Positions 45,082 to 54,472 of a stretch of DNA of 64,000 nucleotides are shown piece after piece. The position numbers and the translations under genes are program-made. The stretch spans positions 334,581-398,580 of the forward strand of contig NZ_JAGKIK010000003.1 of the NCBI RefSeq assembly GCF_017897595.1, given 5' to 3'. Position 1 is the stretch's first letter, and the number at the start of each line of letters is the position of its first letter. The notes beneath the pieces were generated by a model. The model saw only the letters and a list, made by a program, of their open reading frames with translations, was not told where the DNA came from and searched no databases. Source of the stretch: Aquimarina sp. U1-2. GTDB taxonomy: Bacteria; Bacteroidota; Bacteroidia; Flavobacteriales; Flavobacteriaceae.

Positions 45082-46696
45082 ATGAGAACCTCAGAAGATA
45101 AAGTAGATTTACACCAAGAGGCCTGGCCAGACCTGCCAAATTTCTTTTTGCCTTTGTTGGAAGCAAACGGTACAACCAAAACCTTGAAGCCGGGAGAAGT
45201 CTTGTTTGAGATAGGTTCACATCTTTATGATTTTGTTTTCATAAAAAAGGGGTGTATCAATGTCGTTGATAGAATGGATGACAAGGTGGTTATTTCCCTT
45301 AAACAGCATAGGTTCGTTGGCGAAATAAGCATGCTGATGGGTCAAGGCGCTTTCTTAGCTGCAGTCGCAGGCGAAGAAACAGAGCTGCTTACCGTAAACC
45401 GTAACACGTTTTTAGACCTTTTTCAAAATGTGCCGGAATTTGGCGAACTAGTGGTTACTGCTTTTGCGGCAAGACGAAAACTGCTGTTGGAATGGGGAGA
45501 GGGAGGCATTGTACTTTTAGGCGATGAGAACACCAAAAAAATGCGTCAGATCGTTTCTTTTTTAGACCGAAACCACATTCCACATAACTTTCTTACGGAT
45601 CCAAAAGAAGAAGCTGCGCTGCGTACGAAGTGTGATATTCCAGATGCGGCGGTCGTTGCGGTCGTGGGCAAGACCCAAATTCTGTGCAATCCGACTAAAT
45701 CTGATATCGCCAAGGCCTTGAACTTTGACCTGTCGATAGACAGTAATGCGGTTTTTGATATCATGGTGGTCGGTGCAGGCCCTGCCGGACTTGCTGCTGC
45801 AATTTATGCCGCTTCCGAAGGCCTTTCGGTGCTTACTGTTGAAGATACGGCCAATGGCGGCCAGGCTGGCTCTTCCTCTAAAATTGAAAATTATTTCGGT
45901 TTTCCAAAAGGCATATCCGGTGCAGATTTAGCCTATAATGGCGAGATACAAGCCCTAAAATTTGGGGCAAAGCTCGCCGTTCCCAGAAGGGTTACGCATT
46001 ACCAGACAAAATAACCACTATGAGGCTTATTTAGATGATGATGCCAAAGTATGTGCATCGACTATAGTCTTGGCCAACGGTATCACCTACCGGAGATTAC
46101 CTGTCGAGGGCATTGAGCAATTTGAAGGTAACGGCATTTACTATTCCGTCACCCGATTGGAAGCCCGGTATTGTGCCGGGCAGAATGTCGTCATTATGGG
46201 GGGAGGCAATTCCGCCGGGCAGGCGGCAATGTTCTTGTCCAGACACGGTCATCACACCTATATTGTGGTCAGAAAATCAGGATTAAGCGAAACCATGTCT
46301 TCCTATTTATCCACTAGGATCATCAACGATAAGCGCATCACCCTGATTACCGATACTGAAATCGAAAGTGTGCACGGTACCAATACCCTTGAGAAGCTGG
46401 TATTGCGCAACAATAAGAAGGAGGAAAAACTAACCATCGACACTACTGCTCTTTTTATCATGATCGGTGCAGTTCCCAACTCCAAATGGCTTCAAGGTAC
46501 TTTAGAGCTGGATGAAAAAGGCTTCATTAAAACAGGATTGCAGATTGATAAAGCATCACCTTATGAAACTTGGTTGCCGGGCGTATATGCCGTGGGTGAT
46601 ATTCGATGTAATTCCATAAAAAGGGTAGCCTCTGCAGTAGGTGAAGGTTCGGTGGTGGTGAGCTACATCCATCAGTATTTCGCACAACGAGCTTAA
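45082..46696 (+). pseudogene. Cyclic-nucleotide-domain/thioredoxin-reductase-like flavoprotein, frameshifted
   Basis: Two overlapping frames, 45082-46014 and from about 45962 to 46696, together give about 538 residues of one known family. Order: a Crp-type cyclic-nucleotide domain (about 30-150), a small thioredoxin-like segment, then a thioredoxin-reductase-like FAD domain (VVGAGPAGLAAAIYAA, GGQAGSSSKIENYFGFP). In the second frame come the NAD site MGGGNSAGQAAMF and the closing AVGDIRCNSIKRVASAVGEG. The frames switch between 45981 and 46000 (RRVTHYQ versus LRITRQN). The redox CxxC of true thioredoxin reductase is absent in this family. A sequencing error would make it intact. Confidence 0.82.
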
Positions 46697-47017
46697 TTCT
46701 ATTTGACCTCCTAAAAAAGTCATGTTGCATTTGCTTCATTTGTAAGCTATGAATCTAAAGTAGATTCACTTTATAGTTGGTTTATCTCTGGTTGAAGGAG
46801 ATGGGGTTGAATTTAATGTGCCAGCACAAAAACTAAAATCTCTCATACCTGATTCGTGTTAAATCATTACACTAATTAATAAACATTAGAAGCGAAAAAG
46901 TATCACTCATGTTCCAATAAGTGTTATGTGAAGTTTGTAGACTCCTTATAGTTTTAGGGTATCAAAAAAGGTGTACTCCAAAACGGGCTGGCGCCTTCCT
47001 TCAAAAACACGACGCTT
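46697..47017. other. Gene-free gap with one inverted repeat
   Basis: 321 bp. TGAATCTA-AAG-TAGATTCA at 46750-46768 is a perfect inverted repeat with 8-bp arms, 53 bp after the flavoprotein stop. It could be a terminator stem without a T-run or an operator. A short frame ending QKLKSLIPDSC near 46860 cannot be assigned. Confidence 0.45.
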
Positions 47018-47633
47018 ATGAGTGATAACCACAAAAAGAAAGGGTTTACCCGCAGAAATTTCATTCAATTAACCGGTACGGCGGGTGCCTCCGTAGCTGC
47101 GTTGCCCCTTTTGGGAATGTCAGACGAGACTAAAGCAAAAACTGAAAAAGGATTTGAAATTCCGAATGCGGTCGATGTGCAACTGAATATCAATGATAAG
47201 TTGGTCAAACTTAAAATCGACCCACGTGCCAGTTTGCTAGATACACTTCGCTACCGACTGAATATGACGGGTACCAAGAGAGGTTGTGATGCCGGTCATT
47301 GCGGAGCCTGTACCATTCACATTAACGGAGAGCGGCGATTATCATGCCTAACCTTGGCCATGCGGCACCAAAATGACAAAATCACCACTATCGAAGGGCT
47401 TGCCAATGGCGACGAATTGCATCCCGTACAACAGGTCTTTGTAGAGAACGATGCCTTTCAATGTGGCTTACTGTACTTCGGGACAAATCATGTCTGCAGT
47501 CGCTTGCATCAAAGAGGGGCATATGGGTAGTACCGAAGAAATCAAGGAATATATGAGTGGGAATATCTGCCGTTGTGATTCAGGACTCATCAAAGGAAAT
47601 CATTTTGCAAATGCCGATGAGAACCAGCATAAT
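47018..47633 (+). pseudogene. Second 2Fe-2S subunit gene, frameshifted and C-terminally deleted
   Basis: The frame from 47018 begins with a Tat leader (KKGFTRRNFIQLTGTAGASV) and holds the first cluster (TKRGCDAGHCGACTIHI). It then goes out of frame at about 47466, where an extra T turns the expected QCGYCTSGQIM into QCGLLYFGTNHV. The +1 frame restores YCTSGQIMSAVACIKEG and NICRC but then departs from the family and runs straight into XdhC. So the second FeS-cluster end is lost. The Tat leader on this subunit differs from the IorA-like gene at 41097. It is probably the relic of a second molybdenum enzyme whose large subunit is gone. Confidence 0.82.
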
Positions 47634-48713
47634 ATGGCTTTCATCACTTATTTCAGATTTAAAAAAAAGCCTATGAGAGAAATAGACCGTGTATTACATA
47701 AAGCTTATATGTGGAAAGAACCTAAAGTACTGGCCACTATTATTAGAACAGAAGGTTCGTCGTATCGTAAAGCTGGTGCCGCTATGCTTATATCAGAAGG
47801 TGGCAAGACTGAAGGCGGTGTAAGTGGTGGTTGTATAGAGAAAGAGGTCAGGCGTCAATCCTTTAATGTATTTAAGGATAAGAAACCTGTATTAATAGAA
47901 TACGACGGCCGCTATCAATTGGGCTGTAATGGTACAATCTATATATTATTAGAACCGTTTACAATTTCCAATGATGCAGTTTTTTGGGAGTATTACTTTC
48001 AAGCCTTTCAAAAGCGTGAATCTTTCAAGATATTTTCCATGTATGCTGAGAACGCAAAAGGTTCCGTATTCAATTTTAACGACCAACATTGGGTGGGTTT
48101 GTCAAAAGAAACAGAAACTTGTGTTTCTTCTTTCCTTAATTCCCAATCAAACCTCAATGAGGATATAAACAAATTTTTACGCCAAGTAAAACCAAGAAAA
48201 CAACTTTTTGTTTTTGGAGGTGAAGTAGACGCTCATCGACTGGCTGAAATGGCATTAATGGTAGGATATGATGTAACCATGGTTTCCCATATTCAAAATC
48301 CTATCATTGGTTTAGCTCTTGAAGGTATAAGGGTCATCAACTGTATTCCAGAACAGCTGTTGAAAACCACAAACATTGATGAGAACGCAGCCGTAGTATT
48401 AATGAGCCACAGTTATAGTCGAGACTTGGCTTTTTTGGTTCAACTTATAAAACTTAAGGGCTTGAGGTATTTGGGGCTATTGGGTCCTGCCAATCGCAGG
48501 AACAGTCTCATCAACGATTTATTGGAACTTTCTTTTGAACCACCTTTTTGGTTTGAAGATATAGTTTTTGGACCTGCCGGTTTGGATATAGGTGGCGAAT
48601 TGCCAGCAGAGGTTGCACTATCCATCATTTCAGAAATTCAGGCTGTGTTTAATTCCCGTGAGGGAATGTCCTTCATGAAAATTTCGAAGAGTGCTGTATT
48701 AAACAATGAATAA
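47634..48713 (+). CDS. XdhC/CoxI-family molybdenum-enzyme maturation factor
   Basis: 359 residues from the ATG at 47634; an ATG at 47673 is equally good, and the open frame continues upstream only because the broken FeS gene is fused in frame. The N-terminal XdhC_CoxI domain has LATIIRTEGSSYRKAGAAML and EGGVSGGCIEKEV. The C-terminal Rossmann domain has KQLFVFGGEVDAHRLAEMAL and LGLLGPANRRNSLI with GLDIGGELPAEVALSI. XdhC binds and delivers matured molybdopterin to the enzyme. The 3' half has a second, detached copy at 60160. It overlaps the MocA-like gene by 8 bp. Confidence 0.92.
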   Translation: MAFITYFRFKKKPMREIDRVLHKAYMWKEPKVLATIIRTEGSSYRKAGAAMLISEGGKTEGGVSGGCIEKEVRRQSFNVFKDKKPVLIEYDGRYQLGCNGTIYILLEPFTISNDAVFWEYYFQAFQKRESFKIFSMYAENAKGSVFNFNDQHWVGLSKETETCVSSFLNSQSNLNEDINKFLRQVKPRKQLFVFGGEVDAHRLAEMALMVGYDVTMVSHIQNPIIGLALEGIRVINCIPEQLLKTTNIDENAAVVLMSHSYSRDLAFLVQLIKLKGLRYLGLLGPANRRNSLINDLLELSFEPPFWFEDIVFGPAGLDIGGELPAEVALSIISEIQAVFNSREGMSFMKISKSAVLNNE

Positions 48714-49320
48714 CCCCTTGTCACATATAGGGGTTTTGGTATTGGCAGCTGGTGCTTCCTCGCGTATGGTTAGTGTCAAGCAACTATTGCCTTTTGGAAA
48801 TTCTACCGTTATAGGCACCATTTTGGACAAAGTTTGTGCGTTGCAAGTTGGCAAGTTGGTTGTTGTTACAGGTGCTTACCCTGAGATTTATATGGAATGT
48901 AAGTCAAAGAGTGAAGTTCTCATTCCGATTCATAATAGAAAATGGCGCAACGGTATGGGAAGTTCCATCGCCTGCGGTACACATTTCATGAACAGGCATT
49001 TCAAAGAAATAAAAACGTTGCTCGTTGTACTGTCTGACCAGCCGCTCCTAACTGTTGGGCATTTAAAAAAATTAATTCAACCTTTTGAAGATCTGCACAA
49101 CGACCATCCTGACGCGGTAGCAACTTCTCATCGGTTTGGCCGTGGTGTGCCTGCGGCATTCAGTCACCGTTTATTTCCGGAACTCAGAAAGCTAAATGAT
49201 GATATTGGTGCTAAAAGCTTATTATCCAAGAATACATTGGATTGTCATACGATTGTACCAGATTTCGATACAATTGATATAGATACTAAAGAAGATTACC
49301 TAAACCTTTTAAACAAATAA
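48706..49320 (+). CDS. MocA-type molybdenum cofactor cytidylyltransferase
   Basis: 204 residues. The NTP-binding signature LVLAAGASSRM, then VKQLLPF, and the metal-binding SDQPLL, together with the RFGRGVPAAFSHRLFPEL ending, match MocA/MobA-like nucleotidyltransferases. MocA attaches CMP to molybdopterin, making the form used by xanthine-dehydrogenase-family enzymes such as the one at 38848. The ATG overlaps the XdhC stop by 8 bp, so the two are translationally coupled. The first codons are also preserved beside the XdhC fragment at 60648. Confidence 0.92.
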   Translation: MNNPLSHIGVLVLAAGASSRMVSVKQLLPFGNSTVIGTILDKVCALQVGKLVVVTGAYPEIYMECKSKSEVLIPIHNRKWRNGMGSSIACGTHFMNRHFKEIKTLLVVLSDQPLLTVGHLKKLIQPFEDLHNDHPDAVATSHRFGRGVPAAFSHRLFPELRKLNDDIGAKSLLSKNTLDCHTIVPDFDTIDIDTKEDYLNLLNK

Positions 49321-49338
49321 ATCAACCCAACTTAAATT

Positions 49339-51321
49339 ATGAGAACTACTATATTCTTTATTTTTTTTCTATCCATTCAACTACATCTTATCGCACAGGA
49401 GGATACCATTCCCAAACCTTCCAAGGTCAAAGTATTTGAATTGGGTGAAGTAGTCGTTCAAGCTAAAAAAAGAGATAGCAGTGTAAATACCGTTTCCATT
49501 GAAAAAATAGAGCGGTTCAACATCACTGAAAGTTCAAGAGCTATTGGTCTGGTACCAGGTGTCAACTTGGCAAATATTGGTCCGCGAAATGAAGCGGTAG
49601 TATACGTGAGGGGTTTTGACCTAAGACAAGTACCTGTATTTATTGATGGTGTTCCTGTTTATGTCCCATTTGATGGTCAAGTTGACCTCGCTCGATTCAC
49701 TACGGCTGACTTATCCCAGATTACGGTAGAAAAAGGATATTCCTCTATACTATATGGACCGAATACACTTGGTGGCGCGATTAATTTGGTTTCTCGTAAA
49801 CCAGTGGAGAAATTGGAAGCTTCTGTAAAAACAGGATGGTTCAGTGGTGAAGGCCGCCGTTTGTCTGTAAATCTTGGTAGTAAATTTGATAAATGGTACT
49901 ATCAGGCAGGCTTCAATTATTTAGAGCGCAATGATTTTCCACTTTCAGAAGATTTTGATGCTGTAGATACAGAAGATGGTGAACAACGCGAAAATGCCTT
50001 CAGTCAAGACCTTAAAATAAGTGCAAAAGTTGGTTATGTGCCTAATGATAATACTGAAATAGCCGTTGGCTACGTAAGACAGGATGGCGAAAAAGGAAAT
50101 CCACCCTACACAGGTGAAGACCCCCACATCAGGGTGCGTTATTGGCAATGGCCTTACTGGGATAAAGAAAGTTTGTTTGTCGTGGCAAAAACACGATTGA
50201 GTCCAAAAACCGAAATTAATTTCCGGGCATACTACGATACATTTGAAAACGCACTTTTTAGTTATGATGATGAAAACTATGATGAACAAACCCTACCATT
50301 TGCTTTTCAAAGTTTTTTTGATGACAATACCTTCGGTGGTAATGCCGTGTTTGGCTCAAAGCTAAAAAACCATACATTACAAGCTGCTGCCTATTATAAA
50401 AGAGACACACATCGCGAAAATAATCTGGGTGAACCGCAACGGGAAATGACTGACTATACTCTTTCCTTTGCCTTGGAAGATGAAATCGCTATTTCAAATA
50501 AGATGCTTCTAATTCCTGGGGTATCCTATAATTTTAGAAATAGCATAATTGCAGAGGATTTTGATGCCAGTACCAATGCTATTTCCCGATTCCCAGATAA
50601 TGATAATAATGCGTGGAACGTGCAAACTGCATTTCGATATAACTTCAACGATAAAGTGGCTTCCACAGCTTCTATCGCCAGAAAGACCCGCTTTGCTACT
50701 TTGAAAGACCGCTATTCCTATCGATTGGGACGGGCATTGCCCAATCTGGAACTGGAAGCTGAGACCGCAACGCATTATGAAATCGGCCTTCAAGCAAGGG
50801 AAATCAAAAAGTACATCGATGTACAATTAAATCTATACTACACGAGCATTGACGATATCATTCAGCAGGTAGACAATGTTCAGGATGATTTATTTCAGCT
50901 TCAAAACGTGGGGGAAGCCAGGTACCTTGGTGGCGAAATGGGTATCACTTTCACGAAAAACGAGAAGTTTGGTATTTCAGCAAATTATGCATACATCGAC
51001 CAAAAAAACATCAGCAATCCTGACATCCGATTTGTTAACGTTCCTGAACACCAAGTCACAGCGATTGCACAAAGTCAAATACTGAAGTGGTTGGAAATTT
51101 CGGGATTTTATGAATACAATTCATCTCGTTTTAGCACCAGTGATGGTAATGCAACTGATGAATTTTCCGTGGTAAACTTGGTAACAAATGTCCAACCAAG
51201 TAAGAATTGGTCGTTTCAACTGGGTTGTAACAATGTTTTTGATACTGATTATGCCCTTTTTGAAGGCTTTCCAGAACAAGGAAGAAACTTTTTTGTAAAT
51301 CTATCTTATCACCTTTTATAA
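49339..51321 (+). CDS. TonB-dependent receptor
   Basis: 660 residues. After the signal peptide (TIFFIFFLSIQLHLIAQ) comes a plug domain (ELGEVVVQAKKRDSS, AIGLVPGVNLANIG, VRGFDLRQVPVFIDGVPVY, YSSILYGPNTLGGAINLVS) and a barrel ending in ARYLGGEMGITF to FFVNLSYHLL. No carboxypeptidase-like N-domain is present, unlike SusC proteins, so it is more like a metal or vitamin receptor. It is 18 bp after the MocA-like gene and overlaps the next start by 1 bp. The ligand is unknown; the context suggests a molybdenum- or pterin-linked nutrient (inference). Confidence 0.94.
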   Translation: MRTTIFFIFFLSIQLHLIAQEDTIPKPSKVKVFELGEVVVQAKKRDSSVNTVSIEKIERFNITESSRAIGLVPGVNLANIGPRNEAVVYVRGFDLRQVPVFIDGVPVYVPFDGQVDLARFTTADLSQITVEKGYSSILYGPNTLGGAINLVSRKPVEKLEASVKTGWFSGEGRRLSVNLGSKFDKWYYQAGFNYLERNDFPLSEDFDAVDTEDGEQRENAFSQDLKISAKVGYVPNDNTEIAVGYVRQDGEKGNPPYTGEDPHIRVRYWQWPYWDKESLFVVAKTRLSPKTEINFRAYYDTFENALFSYDDENYDEQTLPFAFQSFFDDNTFGGNAVFGSKLKNHTLQAAAYYKRDTHRENNLGEPQREMTDYTLSFALEDEIAISNKMLLIPGVSYNFRNSIIAEDFDASTNAISRFPDNDNNAWNVQTAFRYNFNDKVASTASIARKTRFATLKDRYSYRLGRALPNLELEAETATHYEIGLQAREIKKYIDVQLNLYYTSIDDIIQQVDNVQDDLFQLQNVGEARYLGGEMGITFTKNEKFGISANYAYIDQKNISNPDIRFVNVPEHQVTAIAQSQILKWLEISGFYEYNSSRFSTSDGNATDEFSVVNLVTNVQPSKNWSFQLGCNNVFDTDYALFEGFPEQGRNFFVNLSYHLL

Positions 51322-52352
51322 TGACGAAAATAGTGGACATAACGGGATTAGACAGAAATGTCATTTTTTTGCGCCTAACAACCCTTTGGGCATTAAATGA
51401 AGTTGTACTCGGCGGAATTATTCATTTGTTCAAACTTCCTTTTTCAGGTCTCTTACTTGCGGGTTTTGCAAGTATTGTCATTGCTTTAATAGCCAAGACC
51501 AGCAGCAAACCCCAAAAAGATATATTTAAGGCTTTGTTAATTGTATTGGCGTTGAAAGGATTGGTAAGTCCTCAAAGCCCATTGCCTGCCTATTTTGCGG
51601 TTGCCTTACAGGGTTTTATGGGCATTTTTTTGTTTTTCTTCCTTAAGAATTTCAAAATTGCCGCCTTCTTATTGAGTGTGTTGGCACTGCTCACCTCTGC
51701 AGTCCAAAAGATTTTTGTCCTCACCATTCTTTTCGGGAATACCATTTGGGAAGCACTTGACGGCTTTTACGACTTCGTTTTACTACAACTGGGTTTCACC
51801 ACAGCATCAAACAATTTTTCCTATTGGCTTGTCGGGATGTATGTATTGGTACATCTGGTTTTCGGACTGGTGTATGGCCTTATCTCTGCTCATCTTCCAG
51901 CAAAATTACGCGCAATACGACATAGTGATGTACCTATGGTAAAGCAAGAAACTATTCTAGGCAACCGGGCCAAAAAAAGAAAAGCGTGGTATAAGCGACC
52001 CCTTATCATGGTCTTACTGATTGCGGTCGGCCTGATAACCTTTGTTTTGATGTATGAATCTGGAGATAAAATTGTTGAACGGTCAGTTGGCTTAGCGGTG
52101 AGGATATTTGTGGTATTTCTAATTTGGTTTTACATCATTGCACCCTTCCTTATGTCGAAAATCAAAAGATGGTCGGCCAAGGGTACGTCAAGATTTCAAA
52201 ACGAAATCAATGAAGCACTGGTCTTGTTACCTTATTTTTCCGCTTACGCGAAAACGGCCTTTCACGAAACTAAGGAAATGAAAGGTTTTAGTAGATTAAA
52301 TGAAATCGTAGTGCGAACGGTAGGCTATGCTTTATTTCACAAAAATGGATAA
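51321..52352 (+). CDS. Multi-spanning membrane protein, possible ECF-like transport component
   Basis: 343 residues. About six hydrophobic helices lie in the first 190 residues (LRLTTLWALNEVVLGGIIHL, PFSGLLLAGFASIVIALIA, and others), then a basic cytosolic loop (GNRAKKRKAWYKRP) and two more helices. The front resembles an ECF-type substrate-binding component by pattern only, and no motif proves it. Its ATG overlaps the TonB receptor stop (TAATG), and its end overlaps the NTPase start by 8 bp. The three therefore form one unit. An inner-membrane uptake or gating role with the receptor is the simplest guess. Confidence 0.65.
   Translation: MTKIVDITGLDRNVIFLRLTTLWALNEVVLGGIIHLFKLPFSGLLLAGFASIVIALIAKTSSKPQKDIFKALLIVLALKGLVSPQSPLPAYFAVALQGFMGIFLFFFLKNFKIAAFLLSVLALLTSAVQKIFVLTILFGNTIWEALDGFYDFVLLQLGFTTASNNFSYWLVGMYVLVHLVFGLVYGLISAHLPAKLRAIRHSDVPMVKQETILGNRAKKRKAWYKRPLIMVLLIAVGLITFVLMYESGDKIVERSVGLAVRIFVVFLIWFYIIAPFLMSKIKRWSAKGTSRFQNEINEALVLLPYFSAYAKTAFHETKEMKGFSRLNEIVVRTVGYALFHKNG
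52241..52256. repeat. Degenerate 16-bp palindrome
   Basis: CGCTTACGCGAAAACG, two mismatches from CGCTTTCGCGAAAGCG, inside the membrane-protein frame and encoding AYAKT. Confidence 0.4.
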
Positions 52353-52857
52353 GGTCGGAAGCAAAAACAATATCGTGATTTTTTCACGCCCGATTCGGAC
52401 CGGAAAAACTACGGAATTGCTGGAGTGGTCAAAAAACAGAAGCGAAATAGGTGGTTTTGCGACGCCTGATATCAACGGATTAAGGCATCTACGTTTTTTA
52501 GATGACAACCGCCTAATTCCGTTTGAAGTAGGAGTAAAAGCGATTAACCGAGTTTCAAGAAAGAGCACGCTTTCGGTAGGTAAATTTGAGTTTTATCAAG
52601 ATGCGTTCGACCAGGCAAAGAATCGTATTAAAGAAGCTGAGTATGTTGCACACCAATGGTTTGTCGTCGACGAAATAGGAAAGTTGGAACTCAATGATAA
52701 GGGCTTTGCCCCTGAAGTTTGTGAATTGATTTCAAAATACAAGAGAAGAGAATTAAGTGGAAATCTGTTGTTGGTCGTGCGTCAAGAATTATTGGATTTG
52801 GTCATTTATAAATACGCTCTTACAAATTTTTGTATTGTGAAAAGCCTGATGTACTGA
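52345..52857 (+). CDS. THEP1-type nucleoside-triphosphatase
   Basis: 170 residues from the ATG at 52345, which overlaps the previous stop (ATGGATAA); an upstream frame start at 52327 is less likely. The P-loop region reads SRPIRTGKTTELLEW, and the Walker B signature WFVVDEIGKLELNDKGF is diagnostic of the NTPase_1/THEP1 family. Such NTPases hydrolyse several nucleoside triphosphates in vitro, and their role is little known. Being co-translated with a TonB receptor and a membrane protein suggests it powers or regulates that uptake route. Confidence 0.82.
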   Translation: MDKVGSKNNIVIFSRPIRTGKTTELLEWSKNRSEIGGFATPDINGLRHLRFLDDNRLIPFEVGVKAINRVSRKSTLSVGKFEFYQDAFDQAKNRIKEAEYVAHQWFVVDEIGKLELNDKGFAPEVCELISKYKRRELSGNLLLVVRQELLDLVIYKYALTNFCIVKSLMY

Positions 52858-52905
52858 TACACTCATAAATAAAGTATATCTGATACAGAAAAAATTCACT
52901 TAGAA

Positions 52906-54120
52906 TTAGAAGTTTATTACTGTTTCTAAAGCATCATCAGCTTCCTTGTGAATAAAATTAGCTTGATAATTAATGGTGGTTTTTAAGTCACTATGCCGAT
53001 ATAGTTTTTGAAGCATCAATGGATGTATGCTGTCGCCCGCGATGTTCCCGAATGAATGACGGGCGATGTGCATCGTCACTTTTTTATGTATTCCAGCTTT
53101 TTTGGTTAGGCTTTTAAGGTGTTTGTTGAATTTACTAGTAGCTACTTTTATCTTATTATACACATCCTTCGGATTTGCAAAGTCTGCCTTTTTCATTTCA
53201 GGAAATACAAAGTCATCTTTATTTTTTTTGTCATTCTCATACTGTTTTAAAATCGCAAGTACTTTGACAGGTATTTTAATTGAAACTAATTTGCCGTTCT
53301 TGCTCATTCTATAGTGTAACCTACTGTCATATATCATTGACCATCTTGTAAAGAGCACATCAGAAACACGCATACCGGCGAAGTAAAAACTGTAGAGCCA
53401 AACGTTGAGAGAGTGCCTTTCTACTTCCGTGATTTTCTCGATAGTTTCATATAAGATTATCTCTTTTTTGTTCAGACCAATCTTATGGGTCTCAGGAAAT
53501 TTGATTTGAAAACCACCTTTGCCAAAAGGATATAAATCTTTACTTACTACTTTATCTGAAATAGCACGGTTATATAGTAATCGAATTAAGACCATCACGT
53601 TAAGTGCGGATGTTTCCGATAATTCTCTTTTTCCCTGAAGATATGTCTTGAATTTTTTGAGCCAGCGCTCAGTAATATCCTGAAACCGTATGTTTTTAGT
53701 CTTATGAAATGCCCATATATAAGTTGTAAGAGCAGTATCCGTTGTGAGACGATTTATCTTTTTTTCAGCTTTTAGGTTTTCTAAATGTTCACTAGTGTAA
53801 TCGGATAAAGTCAAACTTGAAGCTGGTTTATAGATATTCCTTTTTATTTGGCCAGCAGAAAAATCGGTGTTTTCACTTTGAAGATTCATCAGACCCTTTC
53901 GTACTTCTGATAATTTTGAAGCCAGAAGATTGTTTAGATTGTCAGCATCCGGATTTGATTTTTTGACCTTTAGGTTTTTATCGTCCCAATCTTCAAGGTC
54001 AATGGTATGACCTATATGCTTAAAGGTGGAGCGACGGTTTTTGGTTATCCGAATTGCTAACGGATATAAACCTTTGGAATTTCTCTTTTTTCGTAGAACA
54101 ATTTGCGCACTTGCGGACAT
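52906..54120 (-). CDS. Tyrosine-type site-specific integrase
   Basis: 404 residues. An N-terminal Arm-binding domain (QIVLRKKRNSKGLYPLAIR) and SAM-like core-binding domain precede the catalytic domain. The RHRHY set is visible: R251 in FAGMRVSDVLF, H351 and R354 in HIARHSFGN, H376 in LYRHSDLK and the nucleophile Y385 in INYQANF. It belongs to the large Bacteroidota integrase group of conjugative and mobilizable elements. It is transcribed away from the tRNA-Leu fragment at 54359, with arm-type repeats 34 and 117 bp upstream of its start. It probably acts at that att site. Confidence 0.96.
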   Translation of the reverse strand: MSASAQIVLRKKRNSKGLYPLAIRITKNRRSTFKHIGHTIDLEDWDDKNLKVKKSNPDADNLNNLLASKLSEVRKGLMNLQSENTDFSAGQIKRNIYKPASSLTLSDYTSEHLENLKAEKKINRLTTDTALTTYIWAFHKTKNIRFQDITERWLKKFKTYLQGKRELSETSALNVMVLIRLLYNRAISDKVVSKDLYPFGKGGFQIKFPETHKIGLNKKEIILYETIEKITEVERHSLNVWLYSFYFAGMRVSDVLFTRWSMIYDSRLHYRMSKNGKLVSIKIPVKVLAILKQYENDKKNKDDFVFPEMKKADFANPKDVYNKIKVATSKFNKHLKSLTKKAGIHKKVTMHIARHSFGNIAGDSIHPLMLQKLYRHSDLKTTINYQANFIHKEADDALETVINF

Positions 54121-54153
54121 AATTTACCTGATTTTAATTGCGAAAGTCAAATC

Positions 54154-54174
54154 AGGAACAACATAGGTACAACA
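54154..54174 (+). repeat. Arm-type repeat 1 (GGTACAACA motif)
   Basis: Contains ACAACATAGGTACAACA, shared with the copies at 54237-54260 and 54473-54496. Each holds the 9-mer GGTACAACA, once or twice, in direct orientation. It is suited to be a binding site for the integrase N-terminal domain. Confidence 0.6.
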
Positions 54175-54236
54175 TCCGGTTTTTAGAGATGTTATCTACC
54201 TTAAGCTAACCCTAAAGATACAAATTTACTAGGCTT

Positions 54237-54260
54237 TTTGGGTACAACATAGGTACAACA
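54237..54260 (+). repeat. Arm-type repeat 2
   Basis: A 24-bp block identical to the one at 54473-54496, with two direct copies of GGTACAACA-like sequence. It lies left of the tRNA-derived core. Confidence 0.7.
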
Positions 54261-54358
54261 AATGTTGAAATCAACTGATATTAAACGACTTTATAAAAAA
54301 TGACAAAACACTTAACTAATTGATTTTAAATTAATTTGTGTTTTATTGGTGCAAGATA

Positions 54359-54416
54359 TGCAAGACTTAGGATCTGGTGCCGCGAGGTGTGAGAGTTCGA
54401 GTCTCTCCGCCCGCAC
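54359..54416 (+). other. 3' fragment of tRNA-Leu(UAG), attachment-site core
   Basis: The anticodon arm (AGACTTAGGATCT, anticodon TAG), variable arm, T arm (GAGAGTTCGAGTCTCT) and 3' acceptor half (CGCCCGC plus A) of a tRNA-Leu are intact. No 5' acceptor half (expected GCGGGCG) precedes them; instead there is AT-rich sequence. Such fragments arise when an element integrates in the 3' part of a tRNA gene. The 3'-fragment polarity places element DNA to the left, the side that holds the integrase gene. Confidence 0.82.
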
Positions 54417-54442
54417 TTTTTCAACTGCAAAATTGCAGTCAT

Positions 54443-54471
54443 AAAACCTCTCAGAAATGAGAGGTTTTTTT
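54443..54471 (+). terminator. Terminator following the tRNA fragment
   Basis: AAAACCTCTCA-GAAA-TGAGAGGTTTT, 11-bp stem, tetraloop and a T-run, 27 bp after the fragment. It looks like the tRNA gene's own terminator, retained with it. Confidence 0.85.
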
Positions 54472-54472
54472 G

